NCBI GenBank assembly: GCA_937138955.1
Contig: CAKZPJ010000712.1
Coordinates: 1 to 6,967 of the forward strand
DNA from: an uncultured Flammeovirgaceae bacterium
Lineage (GTDB): Bacteria > Bacteroidota > Bacteroidia > Cytophagales > Cyclobacteriaceae
Reading direction: 5' to 3'
Length of the DNA: 6,967 nt
The position numbers and the translations under genes are program-made. Positions 1-6,451 of the stretch are shown in pieces (position 1 is the stretch's first letter; the number at the start of each line of letters is the position of its first letter). The notes beneath the pieces are model-generated. The model was not told the DNA's origin and searched no databases. It saw only the letters and a list, made by a program, of their open reading frames with translations.

Positions 1-67
1 GGTGCGTAAAAAGATGTACGAAGAACTGGGCATCCCGATGGACTTTACTGTAGAACAGGAGAAATAA
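1..67 (+). CDS. 3' end of an unidentified gene (partial)
   Basis: Reading from base 2 gives 21 sense codons (VRKKMYEELGIPMDFTVEQE, then K) and a TAA stop at 65-67. The start lies outside the window. The tail is hydrophilic and charged with no membrane segment, which fits the C-terminus of a soluble protein. I do not recognise the family from so short a piece. The next gene on the same strand begins 42 nt after this stop with no terminator-like hairpin between them, so the two may be co-transcribed. That it is coding is inferred from the open frame ending just before the next gene; the fragment is too short for more. Confidence 0.55.
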   Translation, partial: VRKKMYEELGIPMDFTVEQEK

Positions 68-109
68 ATTTTCCCATAACATCAAACTACTGGATAATAG
101 AAAAACCAC

Positions 110-1771
110 ATGAAATATAACCTTGGCCTGCTACTGATTAGTACTCTTTTTTTTCGCTGTAATGCTCCTCAATCTGAAGAGCTGATTCCAGAGTCACCCC
201 AGTGGCAGGAGGTAGAGCTTAGCCTTACAGCTGTCAATACTTATACCAACCCCTATACTGATGTAGATGTACATGCAGTATTTAGTGGGCCAGACGGACG
301 AGAACTGCGCCGTCCGGCCTTCTGGGATGGAGGTCAGAATTGGAAGGTTCGTTTTGCTTCTCCGCTAGCCGATGGTGTTTGGGAGTGGCAGTCTTTTGCC
401 TCTGACAGTAGTGATAGTGGCCTGCATGGACAAAAGGGTAAGCTGAGAAGTGCCTCCTACATTGGAGATAACCAGCTTTTAAGGCACGGGTTTTTACAAA
501 TGTCAGCAGGCAGTCGCAACGTGGTTCATGCCGACGGTACTCCCTTTGTATTGGTAGCAGATACGCCCTGGGCTTTACCATGGCGTTCTACCTACCAAAA
601 TACATTGATATTTGCCCAGAACCGTAAGCAAAAAGGCTTTAATGCGGCACTGTTGATGAGCCTTCAACCGGATCGTGAGGCAGTTGGCCCTGACGCTAGG
701 GATACTGAGCAGGGCTTTGCCGTTGCTTTTAGTGACTTACCGGAAGGGCATATCAACCAAATTAACACCGAGTATTATCAGTATCTGGACAGCATGATGG
801 CAATATTGGTCAATCATGAAATTGTACCCGTCTATCAGCCGGTTTTCCATGGCTTTGGCTGGAAAGGTAAAGGGGTGCTGGGCTGGGATGTAGACGCACA
901 GGAATACGCTCGCTATTGTAAATACCTGGTAGCTCGCTATGGTGCACGCCCTGCCATGTGGCTGGTAAGTGCGGATGGAACAGGTCAGCTTGAAGGCGTT
1001 GAAGAAGGTGGACAAATCGTGGAAGCCTGGGATGCTTATCAGCAGCCTACCGGTATCCACTATAATCCTTTTGATGATTATATACCTGACTGGGCAGAAG
1101 AAGATAGATACGTTCCCCATCATAATAAGTCTTTCCAGGATGCAGAGTGGCTTGATTTTCAGTGGGCACAGACCGGACATGGGGCTGAGCACCAATACTA
1201 CAAAGTGGAGCGAATGTATGAAAACCTGCCTATCAAAGCAGTAGCTAACGGCGAGCCTACTTACGAAGGGATCAGGGAGCCGAGTAATGGTGCGGGATGG
1301 TGGCAGGGTGAAGAAGCGTGGATGCAACTCATGTCGGGGGGTACAATGGGCGTTGTTTACGGCGCAGGTGGTATCTGGCAATGGAAAGTGAGTGCCGATG
1401 AAGAAGGCTGGCCCGATTGGGCTAACTCTCAGGCCTCATGGCAGCAGGCACTAAACTTGGACGGTAGTCGCTACGTAGGCCTTGTGGCCCGAGCTTTGGA
1501 AGGGATGCCCTTTACCGATATGGAGAAGCGCCCAGACCTGGCAGAAGGCAAACCATGTCTGGCCATAGCAGGGCAGTTTTATGTCAGTTACCTCCAGGAA
1601 GGAGGGGAAATCACTCTCAACGAACTTAACCCTAAGATGCCCTACCGCTGGTTTAATCCCAAAACAGGAGAGTTTCTGCAGGAATCCCGAGTGACTAAAG
1701 AAACACAAACCTTTAGCTCGCCGGGTAGCGAACCCTGGGTACTATTGGTTGGGAAGAGAGAGGACATTTAA
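110..1771 (+). CDS. Exported DUF5060-DUF4038 glycoside hydrolase-like protein, GH140/apiosidase-like
   Basis: This 553-residue protein is probably a glycosidase of the DUF4038 TIM-barrel group, which includes GH140 apiosidases. Residues 1-16 form a hydrophobic export signal and C17 could be a lipidation site, although the preceding residues FFR make a poor lipobox. Residues about 31-115 look like DUF5060, a beta-sandwich domain with FWDGG (71-75) and VRFASP (80-85). Residues about 136-440 match DUF4038: GTPFVLVADTPW (143-154), KGFNAALLM (175-183), WLVSADG (284-290) and NGEPTYEG (380-387). D289 and E382 sit where the family's acidic active-site residues are expected. Residues about 455-548 resemble the C-terminal putative collagen-binding-like beta domain of such proteins, ending EPWVLLV. 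The ATG at 110 is the only start that includes the signal peptide, and no Shine-Dalgarno sequence precedes it. It follows the unidentified upstream gene by 42 nt and converges on the regulator. The domain assignment is firm; apiose as the substrate is only a possibility. Confidence 0.85.
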   Translation: MKYNLGLLLISTLFFRCNAPQSEELIPESPQWQEVELSLTAVNTYTNPYTDVDVHAVFSGPDGRELRRPAFWDGGQNWKVRFASPLADGVWEWQSFASDSSDSGLHGQKGKLRSASYIGDNQLLRHGFLQMSAGSRNVVHADGTPFVLVADTPWALPWRSTYQNTLIFAQNRKQKGFNAALLMSLQPDREAVGPDARDTEQGFAVAFSDLPEGHINQINTEYYQYLDSMMAILVNHEIVPVYQPVFHGFGWKGKGVLGWDVDAQEYARYCKYLVARYGARPAMWLVSADGTGQLEGVEEGGQIVEAWDAYQQPTGIHYNPFDDYIPDWAEEDRYVPHHNKSFQDAEWLDFQWAQTGHGAEHQYYKVERMYENLPIKAVANGEPTYEGIREPSNGAGWWQGEEAWMQLMSGGTMGVVYGAGGIWQWKVSADEEGWPDWANSQASWQQALNLDGSRYVGLVARALEGMPFTDMEKRPDLAEGKPCLAIAGQFYVSYLQEGGEITLNELNPKMPYRWFNPKTGEFLQESRVTKETQTFSSPGSEPWVLLVGKREDI

Positions 1772-1834
1772 GAAGGTCTGTGCCTGATGAATTTAAGAGA
1801 AGATCCTCATTAGCTAATATTTTATCCCTGGCTT
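1772..1834. other. Short convergent intergenic region
   Basis: These 63 nt separate the stop of the glycosidase-like gene from the stop of the convergent regulator. A 7-bp stem with one G-T wobble can be drawn between 1784-1790 and 1807-1813 around a 16-nt loop, followed by an AT-rich stretch near 1814-1826. There is no GC-rich stem and no clear U-run, so I do not call it a terminator. A perfect 10-bp palindrome, ATTAGCTAAT, lies at 1809-1818. Transcripts may overlap here. Confidence 0.4.
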
Positions 1835-2719
1835 CTATTGTTTAGATGTATGTCTGATGGCGTTAAGCTGATAAAGTTGCTGGTATTTTTTCGGGCTATG
1901 ATTAGTAATTTGCCTGAATTGCCGATTAAAATTAGCCATGTTATTGTATCCACAATTAAATCCGACCTCAGAAACAGACATGGGTTTATATTGTAGCAGT
2001 TGGCAAGCATGATTAATGCGAACTTCTTTGACAAAATCCATAAAAGTCTTGCCCGTACATTTTTTGAAATAGCGACAGAAGGCCGAAGTTGAAAGGTGTG
2101 CTAATTGGGCCGCTTCTTTCAGTGTGATACTTTTAGAAAAGTTTTTCTGTATATAATTAAAAACCAATTTGATGTTCTCATAGTCGTCCTCACTATTTAC
2201 TACCTGGTTGTGAGCACTGGCCATGAGTTGAAAGTCAGCTGGGTCAAAATTACCGATTAATTCAAAAATTTTCAGGAGATGAATAAGCCGGCTCAGACCA
2301 TGGTGCTTTTTTAGTTCTTTCATGGCGGGTAGTAAGCTTTCCTGCTGCATAGAACTAAATTTGATTCCTCGTTTTGAGAGTTGTAGGAAATTTTTGAAAT
2401 CCTTAAGTTCTGGTTGAATGAAAAATGAATGACCCATAAAATCTTCTTTGAAGTGAACAACCAAAGCGGGTACTTCCATTTCATCGGCTTCAAGAATATG
2501 CCAGCAATGCATGAGGTTAGGCGCAAGCAAAACCAGTTCATCTTCGTAGATTTCTTTTACACTATCACCAATAAATCTTAGAGCTCTCACTTTGGGCATA
2601 AAAGTAAGCTCGTACATCTCGTGTTTATGTAAGAAAGGATCGTAAAGGTTTTGGTTTTTGGACTTTACGCTAAAGGATTCGTGAGAATCCAGAAGAGGAG
2701 CTTCTGTAAGCGGTTTCAT
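1835..2719 (-). CDS. AraC-family transcriptional regulator with N-terminal cupin sensor
   Basis: From the ATG at 2719 this is 294 residues, a normal length for a sugar-responsive AraC regulator. The N-terminal half resembles a cupin ligand-sensing domain, with HKHEMYELTFMP near residues 31-42 and a LLAPNLMHCWHI strand near 64-75. The C-terminal ~100 residues carry the paired helix-turn-helix module: ITLKEAAQLAHLSTSAFCRY (198-217) followed by FKKCTGKTF, then SVSEVGFNCGYNNMANFNR (248-266) and the family-typical F-R-x-x-x-x-x-SPKKYQ ending. An in-frame TTG at 2728 would add three residues; I prefer the ATG because nothing is gained by the TTG. It is divergent from the sugar importer operon, across 208 nt, and convergent with the glycosidase-like gene. 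Control of the importer by this protein, with the imported sugar as effector, is the natural inference but is not shown. The family is certain; the ligand is unknown. Confidence 0.9.
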   Translation of the reverse strand: MKPLTEAPLLDSHESFSVKSKNQNLYDPFLHKHEMYELTFMPKVRALRFIGDSVKEIYEDELVLLAPNLMHCWHILEADEMEVPALVVHFKEDFMGHSFFIQPELKDFKNFLQLSKRGIKFSSMQQESLLPAMKELKKHHGLSRLIHLLKIFELIGNFDPADFQLMASAHNQVVNSEDDYENIKLVFNYIQKNFSKSITLKEAAQLAHLSTSAFCRYFKKCTGKTFMDFVKEVRINHACQLLQYKPMSVSEVGFNCGYNNMANFNRQFRQITNHSPKKYQQLYQLNAIRHTSKQ

Positions 2720-2826
2720 ATCATTCAAATTAGGATATCATATTACTCTTGAAGATACTTAGAATCTCTAAATTGATCAAAATAGTACCCATTTTAGGAA
2801 AAATACTTGTAGAAAGCTTAGTCTTA

Positions 2827-2855
2827 TTGACGTAATATTGGTAATTATTTTAAAT
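2827..2855 (+). promoter_or_regulatory. Tentative promoter for the importer operon
   Basis: TTGACG at 2827-2832 is followed 17 nt later by TTAAAT at 2850-2855, a sigma-70-like arrangement with a weak -10 (four of six). Overlapping it, TAATATTG at 2833-2840 resembles the Bacteroidota -7 element TAnnTTTG at five of six fixed positions, but the nearest TTG-type upstream element (2807-2809) is spaced 23 nt away, longer than expected. Either reading puts the transcript start upstream of the 22-bp palindrome. Weak evidence only. Confidence 0.22.
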
Positions 2856-2869
2856 GTAGCACTCGCTAC
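2856..2869. repeat. Small inverted repeat GTAGC-ACTC-GCTAC
   Basis: A perfect 5-bp inverted repeat with a 4-nt spacer lies just downstream of the tentative promoter and 58 nt before the ATPase start. It could be a minor operator or a small hairpin in the leader RNA. There is no U-run after it, so it is not a terminator. It may also be chance. Confidence 0.3.
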
Positions 2870-2887
2870 CGTATTGATAAAAATAAG

Positions 2888-2909
2888 GTAAAATGAACGT
2901 GTATTTTAC
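2888..2909. promoter_or_regulatory. 22-bp near-palindrome, candidate operator of the importer operon
   Basis: GTAAAAT at 2888-2894 and ATTTTAC at 2903-2909 are perfect inverted arms around an 8-nt core whose central four bases are ACGT. In total nine of eleven base pairs are symmetric. It ends 18 nt before the ATPase start codon. Even symmetry with a central CG is typical of LacI-family operators, whereas AraC proteins more often use direct repeats, so it might be bound by a regulator encoded outside this window. As RNA it could also form a weak AU-rich hairpin near the start codon. Confidence 0.45.
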
Positions 2910-2927
2910 TTAATCAGTAACACAACC

Positions 2928-4427
2928 TTGACTTTGCCCCGCTTACATATCAAAAATATTTCAAAATCCTTTCCTGGTGTCAAAGCACTAGTTCAGGTAA
3001 GTCTTGATATAAAAAAGGGTGAAGTGCATGCGATCTGTGGTGAAAATGGCGCTGGTAAAAGTACGCTGATGAACATATTGTCAGGTAACTTACAGGCAGA
3101 TGAAGGTGCTATTATCTTAAATAACGAAGAAGTAAAAATCAACAGCCAGTTGGAAGCCCAGTCGTTGGGAATATCGATTGTATATCAGGAGCGGAGCCTG
3201 GTTGAATCTCTCAGTGTGGCGGAAAATATCTTTACAACAAACAAGCCTCGTAACCGGTGGGGGATCATTGATTATCGTAAACTGTATCAGGAGACTCAAT
3301 CCTTACTTGACCGCCTCCAGTTGAGCGATATTCGGCCGAAGATGCAACTAGAACATCTCTCTGCGGCCAAACAACAAATGGTAGAAATTGCCAAGGCGCT
3401 TTCTCAGAATCCTCGGATCCTGATTCTGGATGAACCCACGGCTTCTATTACCGAAACAGAAACCCATATTCTTTTCCGTATCATTCAAGATCTTAAAGCT
3501 GATGGAGTATCAGTTATTTATATCTCGCACCGTATGAGGGAAATTTTTGAGATTGCTGATCAAGTAACGGTGCTCAAAGACGGCAAATACCAGGGAACAA
3601 TGGATGTTAATGCTACAGACGTAGATGAAATCATTCGCCTAATGGTAGGTCGTAAGCTGGTGAAACAGGATTACCTTTCTGATGAGCAAGATGAAATCGT
3701 GATGGAGGTGAAGGAACTGAGCAGCTATCGTTTTAGGGGAGTGAGCTTTAAGCTGAAAAAGGGCGAAATTCTGGCTTTAGCCGGGCTGGTTGGAGCTGGT
3801 AGAACAGAAGTTGCCCGCACGATCATGGGTGCTGACCCTCTACTGTCAGGAGAAATTATGCTGGAGGGGAGTAAGGTCAAAATTAATCATCCCCGCACTG
3901 CTACAAACCTGGGGATTGGCTATCTACCAGAAGAAAGAAAATCCAACGGACTTTTTCTGGACATGAGTGTGGAGGACAACATCATAGCTGCTTGTCTATC
4001 CCATGCTGCCGAAAATGGATTCATTCAGCCAGCGCGTGTAAAAAAAATAGCCCAGGAATTGGTGCAGAAATTACGCATTATTACGCCCAGTACCCGCCAA
4101 AAGGTCAATAACCTCAGCGGAGGAAATCAGCAGAAGGTAGTACTGGCCAAATGGCTATTGCGCCAGCCTAAAGTCTTTATGGTAGACGAACCGACTCATG
4201 GTGTGGACGTTGGTGCTAAAGCTGAAATTTATTCAATCTTGAAAGAACTGACCCACCAGGGTGTTTCCATTTTGCTCATCTCTTCCGAACTTCCTGAAGT
4301 GCTGGCCATCAGCGATCGTATTCTAGTGATGTGGAACGGGCAGATCACAGCTGAACTCAGTAGAGATGAAGCCAGTGAAGAAGAAATTATGCACTATGCA
4401 TCTGGAACAAAAATAATGTTTACCTAA
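2928..4427 (+). CDS. Sugar ABC transporter ATPase with two nucleotide-binding domains (RbsA/MglA-like)
   Basis: This 499-residue ATPase drives uptake by a CUT2-type importer, with both nucleotide-binding domains in one chain. Domain 1 has Walker A GENGAGKST (38-46), Q-loop Q87, signature LSAAKQQ (144-150), Walker B ILILDEPT (164-171, D168 and E169) and switch H201. Domain 2 has a degenerate Walker A GLVGAGRTE (286-294, R292 in place of Lys), signature LSGGNQQK (396-403), Walker B VFMVDEPT (416-423) and Ser in place of the switch His (ISSELPE, 451-457). This asymmetry is normal for RbsA/MglA proteins, where one site is weak. The start is TTG at 2928, or less likely TTG at 2934: an in-frame stop lies at 2889-2891 with no ATG after it, and the first in-frame ATG is beyond Walker A. 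The N-terminus PRLHIKNISKSFPGVKAL aligns with family starts. The permease begins at the next base after the stop. The substrate cannot be told from this subunit. Confidence 0.95.
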   Translation: MTLPRLHIKNISKSFPGVKALVQVSLDIKKGEVHAICGENGAGKSTLMNILSGNLQADEGAIILNNEEVKINSQLEAQSLGISIVYQERSLVESLSVAENIFTTNKPRNRWGIIDYRKLYQETQSLLDRLQLSDIRPKMQLEHLSAAKQQMVEIAKALSQNPRILILDEPTASITETETHILFRIIQDLKADGVSVIYISHRMREIFEIADQVTVLKDGKYQGTMDVNATDVDEIIRLMVGRKLVKQDYLSDEQDEIVMEVKELSSYRFRGVSFKLKKGEILALAGLVGAGRTEVARTIMGADPLLSGEIMLEGSKVKINHPRTATNLGIGYLPEERKSNGLFLDMSVEDNIIAACLSHAAENGFIQPARVKKIAQELVQKLRIITPSTRQKVNNLSGGNQQKVVLAKWLLRQPKVFMVDEPTHGVDVGAKAEIYSILKELTHQGVSILLISSELPEVLAISDRILVMWNGQITAELSRDEASEEEIMHYASGTKIMFT

Positions 4428-5441
4428 ATGAAGAAAGACAAAATCACACAACTGCTGCAGGACAGGGTGTTTACGCTAACAGTAACGATAGCACTGTTAT
4501 TTGTCGTCTGTAGCCTGATATGGCCAGATAAATTCCCCACATTTGAGAACATTTCGTTGGTCATGCTTAATCTGTCCATAGAGTCAATCGTAGCTGTGGG
4601 TATGATGCTGCTCCTGATTTCCGGAATGTTTGATCTTTCAGTAGGCTCAGTAGTAGCTTTTGCGGGTAGCATTGCTGCTTATTTCATGTACTGGTATGGC
4701 ATGTATGTGCCGGTGGCTATTTTGGTCGGCCTGGGCTTTGCTGGACTTATCGGTCTGACCAATGGTTTTTTTGTGGCCAAAGTGGGTATCAACCCACTGA
4801 TTCAGACACTGGCCATGATGGGTATCGTCAGAGGACTAGCGTTGATGATAGCCGGAGCAGGTATTCAAAACCTACCGGAAACCTTCAATGCCCTGGGTCA
4901 GACCAAGATCTTGGGCTTACAGACTCCCGTATGGTTCATGCTGTTGATTGTAGGTATTTTTAGCCTGCTGGTCTCCCGTACCGTCTTTTTCCGACAGTAT
5001 TATTATATCGGAGGCAACGAAAAGGCCGCCCGCCTATCCGGTATCCGGGTTGACCGGGTTAAGATTATCGGCTTTGTGCTAACTTCTCTTCTGGCAGGTG
5101 CGGCAGGTATACTGCTATCTTCTCGCCTGGGTGCAGCCTTGGCAACTTCCGGAAGAGGGATGGAACTGCGAGTCATCACAGCGGTGATTCTGGGAGGTGC
5201 TAGCTTGCTCGGTGGGCAGGGGAAAATCATCGGAGCTTTACTGGGTACTATTTTTATGGGGTTGGTTAGCAATATCATGATCCTGGCACGGGTATCTGGT
5301 TACTGGCAGGAAATTGTATTGGGACTGATCTTAATCCTGGCAGTAGCGGTAGACGTCCTTGCCCAAAAACGAGGTGGAGTACCCCCCCGGGAGTACGTCA
5401 GGAAATCTTCAGAAGTTACACCGCCTAAAGTAGAAGCATGA
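4428..5441 (+). CDS. Sugar ABC transporter permease (RbsC-like, BPD_transp_2 family)
   Basis: This 337-residue inner-membrane protein would form the homodimeric channel of the importer. About ten hydrophobic segments can be drawn, starting near residues 15-31 and ending near 294-312. Family landmarks are SGMFDLSVGSV (65-75), the cytoplasmic coupling loop YIGGNEKAARLSGI (193-206), which contacts the ATPase, and AVILGGASLLGGQGKIIGA (252-270). The last ~25 residues are hydrophilic and rich in Pro, Lys and Glu, and probably cytoplasmic. The ATG directly abuts the ATPase stop (TAA then ATG), and its own stop overlaps the start of the binding protein by 4 nt, so translation of the three is likely coupled. 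Length and motifs are normal. Closest in type to ribose/xylose/galactose permeases; specificity normally lies in the binding protein. Confidence 0.95.
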   Translation: MKKDKITQLLQDRVFTLTVTIALLFVVCSLIWPDKFPTFENISLVMLNLSIESIVAVGMMLLLISGMFDLSVGSVVAFAGSIAAYFMYWYGMYVPVAILVGLGFAGLIGLTNGFFVAKVGINPLIQTLAMMGIVRGLALMIAGAGIQNLPETFNALGQTKILGLQTPVWFMLLIVGIFSLLVSRTVFFRQYYYIGGNEKAARLSGIRVDRVKIIGFVLTSLLAGAAGILLSSRLGAALATSGRGMELRVITAVILGGASLLGGQGKIIGALLGTIFMGLVSNIMILARVSGYWQEIVLGLILILAVAVDVLAQKRGGVPPREYVRKSSEVTPPKVEA

Positions 5442-6451
5442 AAATCAAAATAATATCTATTCTTACAATTTTACTAGGGTTGCTGGGCTGTGATCCCAAA
5501 GAAGGGGCTCTCTATAAACAGCGTATGCAGCAGCAGGTGCAGGCAACTCAGGTAGATTCTAATGAAGAATATGTGATGGTCACTACCATCGTTAACTTTC
5601 CCATGTATGTCAACCATGATCAGGCAGCCTTTCAACGTTGGGGAATAGAAAGAGGAGTCAAGACTTCCATTCTTGGTCCCTCGGAGTGGGATGTACAGGC
5701 GCAGATCGCTACCATCGAGCAGGTGATTGGCACTCGTCCTACTGGCTTGCTGATTAATGGTACGGACCCTGCCATCGCAGGAGCAATCAACCGGGCAGTT
5801 GAAGCGGGTATCCCCACCGTAGTTTACGATTCAGATGTGCCCAATAGTAAGCGCCACGCTTTCCTGGGAACAGACTGGTACCAGATTGGTAAGCTTCAGG
5901 GAGAAGCCATGGCCGAACTGATTGGTGGTAGCGGAAAAGTAGCCTATATGGGTATCCTAGGCATGACTAACATGGAAGCCGGCTTTCAGGGACTCCTTGA
6001 TGTATTTGCTAACTACCCTCAGATTGAGGTGGTTGGTAAATACGATGATGCTTCCAACGTGGAAACGGCTGCCCGTATCACCTCCGATATTCTTAGCGCC
6101 CATCCTGACCTAGCAGGTATCTGCGGCTTCGACGCTATGAGTGGTCCGGGAATAGGACTCGCGGTTAAGGAAGCCGGTAAGGCGGGTAAAGTAAAGGTAA
6201 CTACCGTAGACTGGGAACCTGAACACCTGAGATTGGTAGAGCAGGGCGTAATAGATGTACTCATCGGACAGAAAAGGGAGCTTTTTACCTGGTACGGTGC
6301 TCAGTTCCTCTACGACATGGTACACGATACCAATCAGCTTTCAGCCAATGACAACAGGGCAGGTATTACCAATGTGCCTCGTACAGTTAATACCGGGCTC
6401 CTAAAAATCACCAAAGAAAACATTGATCTGTTTTTAGAAGATGAAATATAA
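5438..6451 (+). CDS. Sugar-binding lipoprotein of the ABC importer, copy 1 (Peripla_BP_4 family)
   Basis: This 337-residue protein is the extracytoplasmic receptor for the importer. It has a lipoprotein signal with lipobox LLGC (15-18), so mature C18 is lipidated, followed by an Asp and a ~25-residue polar linker. The RbsB-like fold starts near residue 44. Recognisable blocks are PSEWDVQAQIATIEQVIG (81-98), TGLLINGTDP (102-111), the sugar-site strand IPTVVYDSDVP (125-135), LGTDWYQIG (143-151), the second lobe from GKVAYMGILG (166-175), the hinge-side GFDAMSGPGIG (230-240) and TVDWEPEHLRLVEQG (256-270). Where many relatives have Arg in the NxxxRxxGF-like segment, this copy has NMEAGFQG (178-185), with Gly in the aligned place. 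The ATG at 5438 overlaps the permease stop as ATGA. A paralogous binding-protein gene follows. The ligand is probably a monosaccharide, but its identity is unknown. Confidence 0.93.
   Translation: MKIKIISILTILLGLLGCDPKEGALYKQRMQQQVQATQVDSNEEYVMVTTIVNFPMYVNHDQAAFQRWGIERGVKTSILGPSEWDVQAQIATIEQVIGTRPTGLLINGTDPAIAGAINRAVEAGIPTVVYDSDVPNSKRHAFLGTDWYQIGKLQGEAMAELIGGSGKVAYMGILGMTNMEAGFQGLLDVFANYPQIEVVGKYDDASNVETAARITSDILSAHPDLAGICGFDAMSGPGIGLAVKEAGKAGKVKVTTVDWEPEHLRLVEQGVIDVLIGQKRELFTWYGAQFLYDMVHDTNQLSANDNRAGITNVPRTVNTGLLKITKENIDLFLEDEI

Larger units (their letters stand above)
2772..2885 (+). repeat. 13-bp direct repeat pair, candidate regulator sites
   Basis: ATTGATCAAAATA (2772-2784) and ATTGATAAAAATA (2873-2885) match at 12 of 13 positions in the same orientation. 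The starts are 101 bp apart, close to a whole number of helical turns. AraC-type proteins commonly bind direct repeats, so this pair is a reasonable candidate for the adjacent regulator, including looping across the divergent region. AT-rich DNA produces chance matches, which limits confidence. Confidence 0.35.
2720..2927. promoter_or_regulatory. Divergent promoter region between regulator and importer operon
   Basis: This 208-nt AT-rich gap separates the regulator start from the importer ATPase start and should hold promoters for both directions. It contains no substantial reading frame. Three repeat structures lie inside and are listed separately: a 13-bp direct repeat, a 5-bp-stem inverted repeat and a 22-bp near-palindrome. 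They cluster on the importer side, between 2856 and 2909, suggesting that importer transcription is the main target. This reading is inferred from position. Confidence 0.75.

Noticed and set aside
737..1381. Long minus-strand open frame (214 codons) inside the glycosidase-like gene
   Set aside because: It lies wholly antisense to a gene with clear domain motifs, its translation shows no recognisable domain, and it has no promoter or neighbour context. It is a codon-pattern shadow.
1809..1818. Perfect 10-bp palindrome ATTAGCTAAT
   Set aside because: It lies between convergent gene ends, is AT-rich and short, and has no second copy noticed in the promoter region.
1784..1826. Possible terminator hairpin downstream of the glycosidase-like gene
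   Set aside because: The stem is 7 bp with a wobble and AT-rich, the loop is 16 nt, and the following sequence is mixed A and T rather than a U-run.
2720..2728. TTG start at 2728 for the AraC-family regulator
   Set aside because: It would add only three residues ahead of an in-frame ATG at 2719, with no ribosome site or family homology favouring the extension.
3783..3812. Degenerate second Walker A and missing second switch His in the ATPase
   Set aside because: Arg for Lys in GLVGAGRTE and Ser for the switch His are the normal state of the second domain in RbsA/MglA-type ATPases, so this is not damage.
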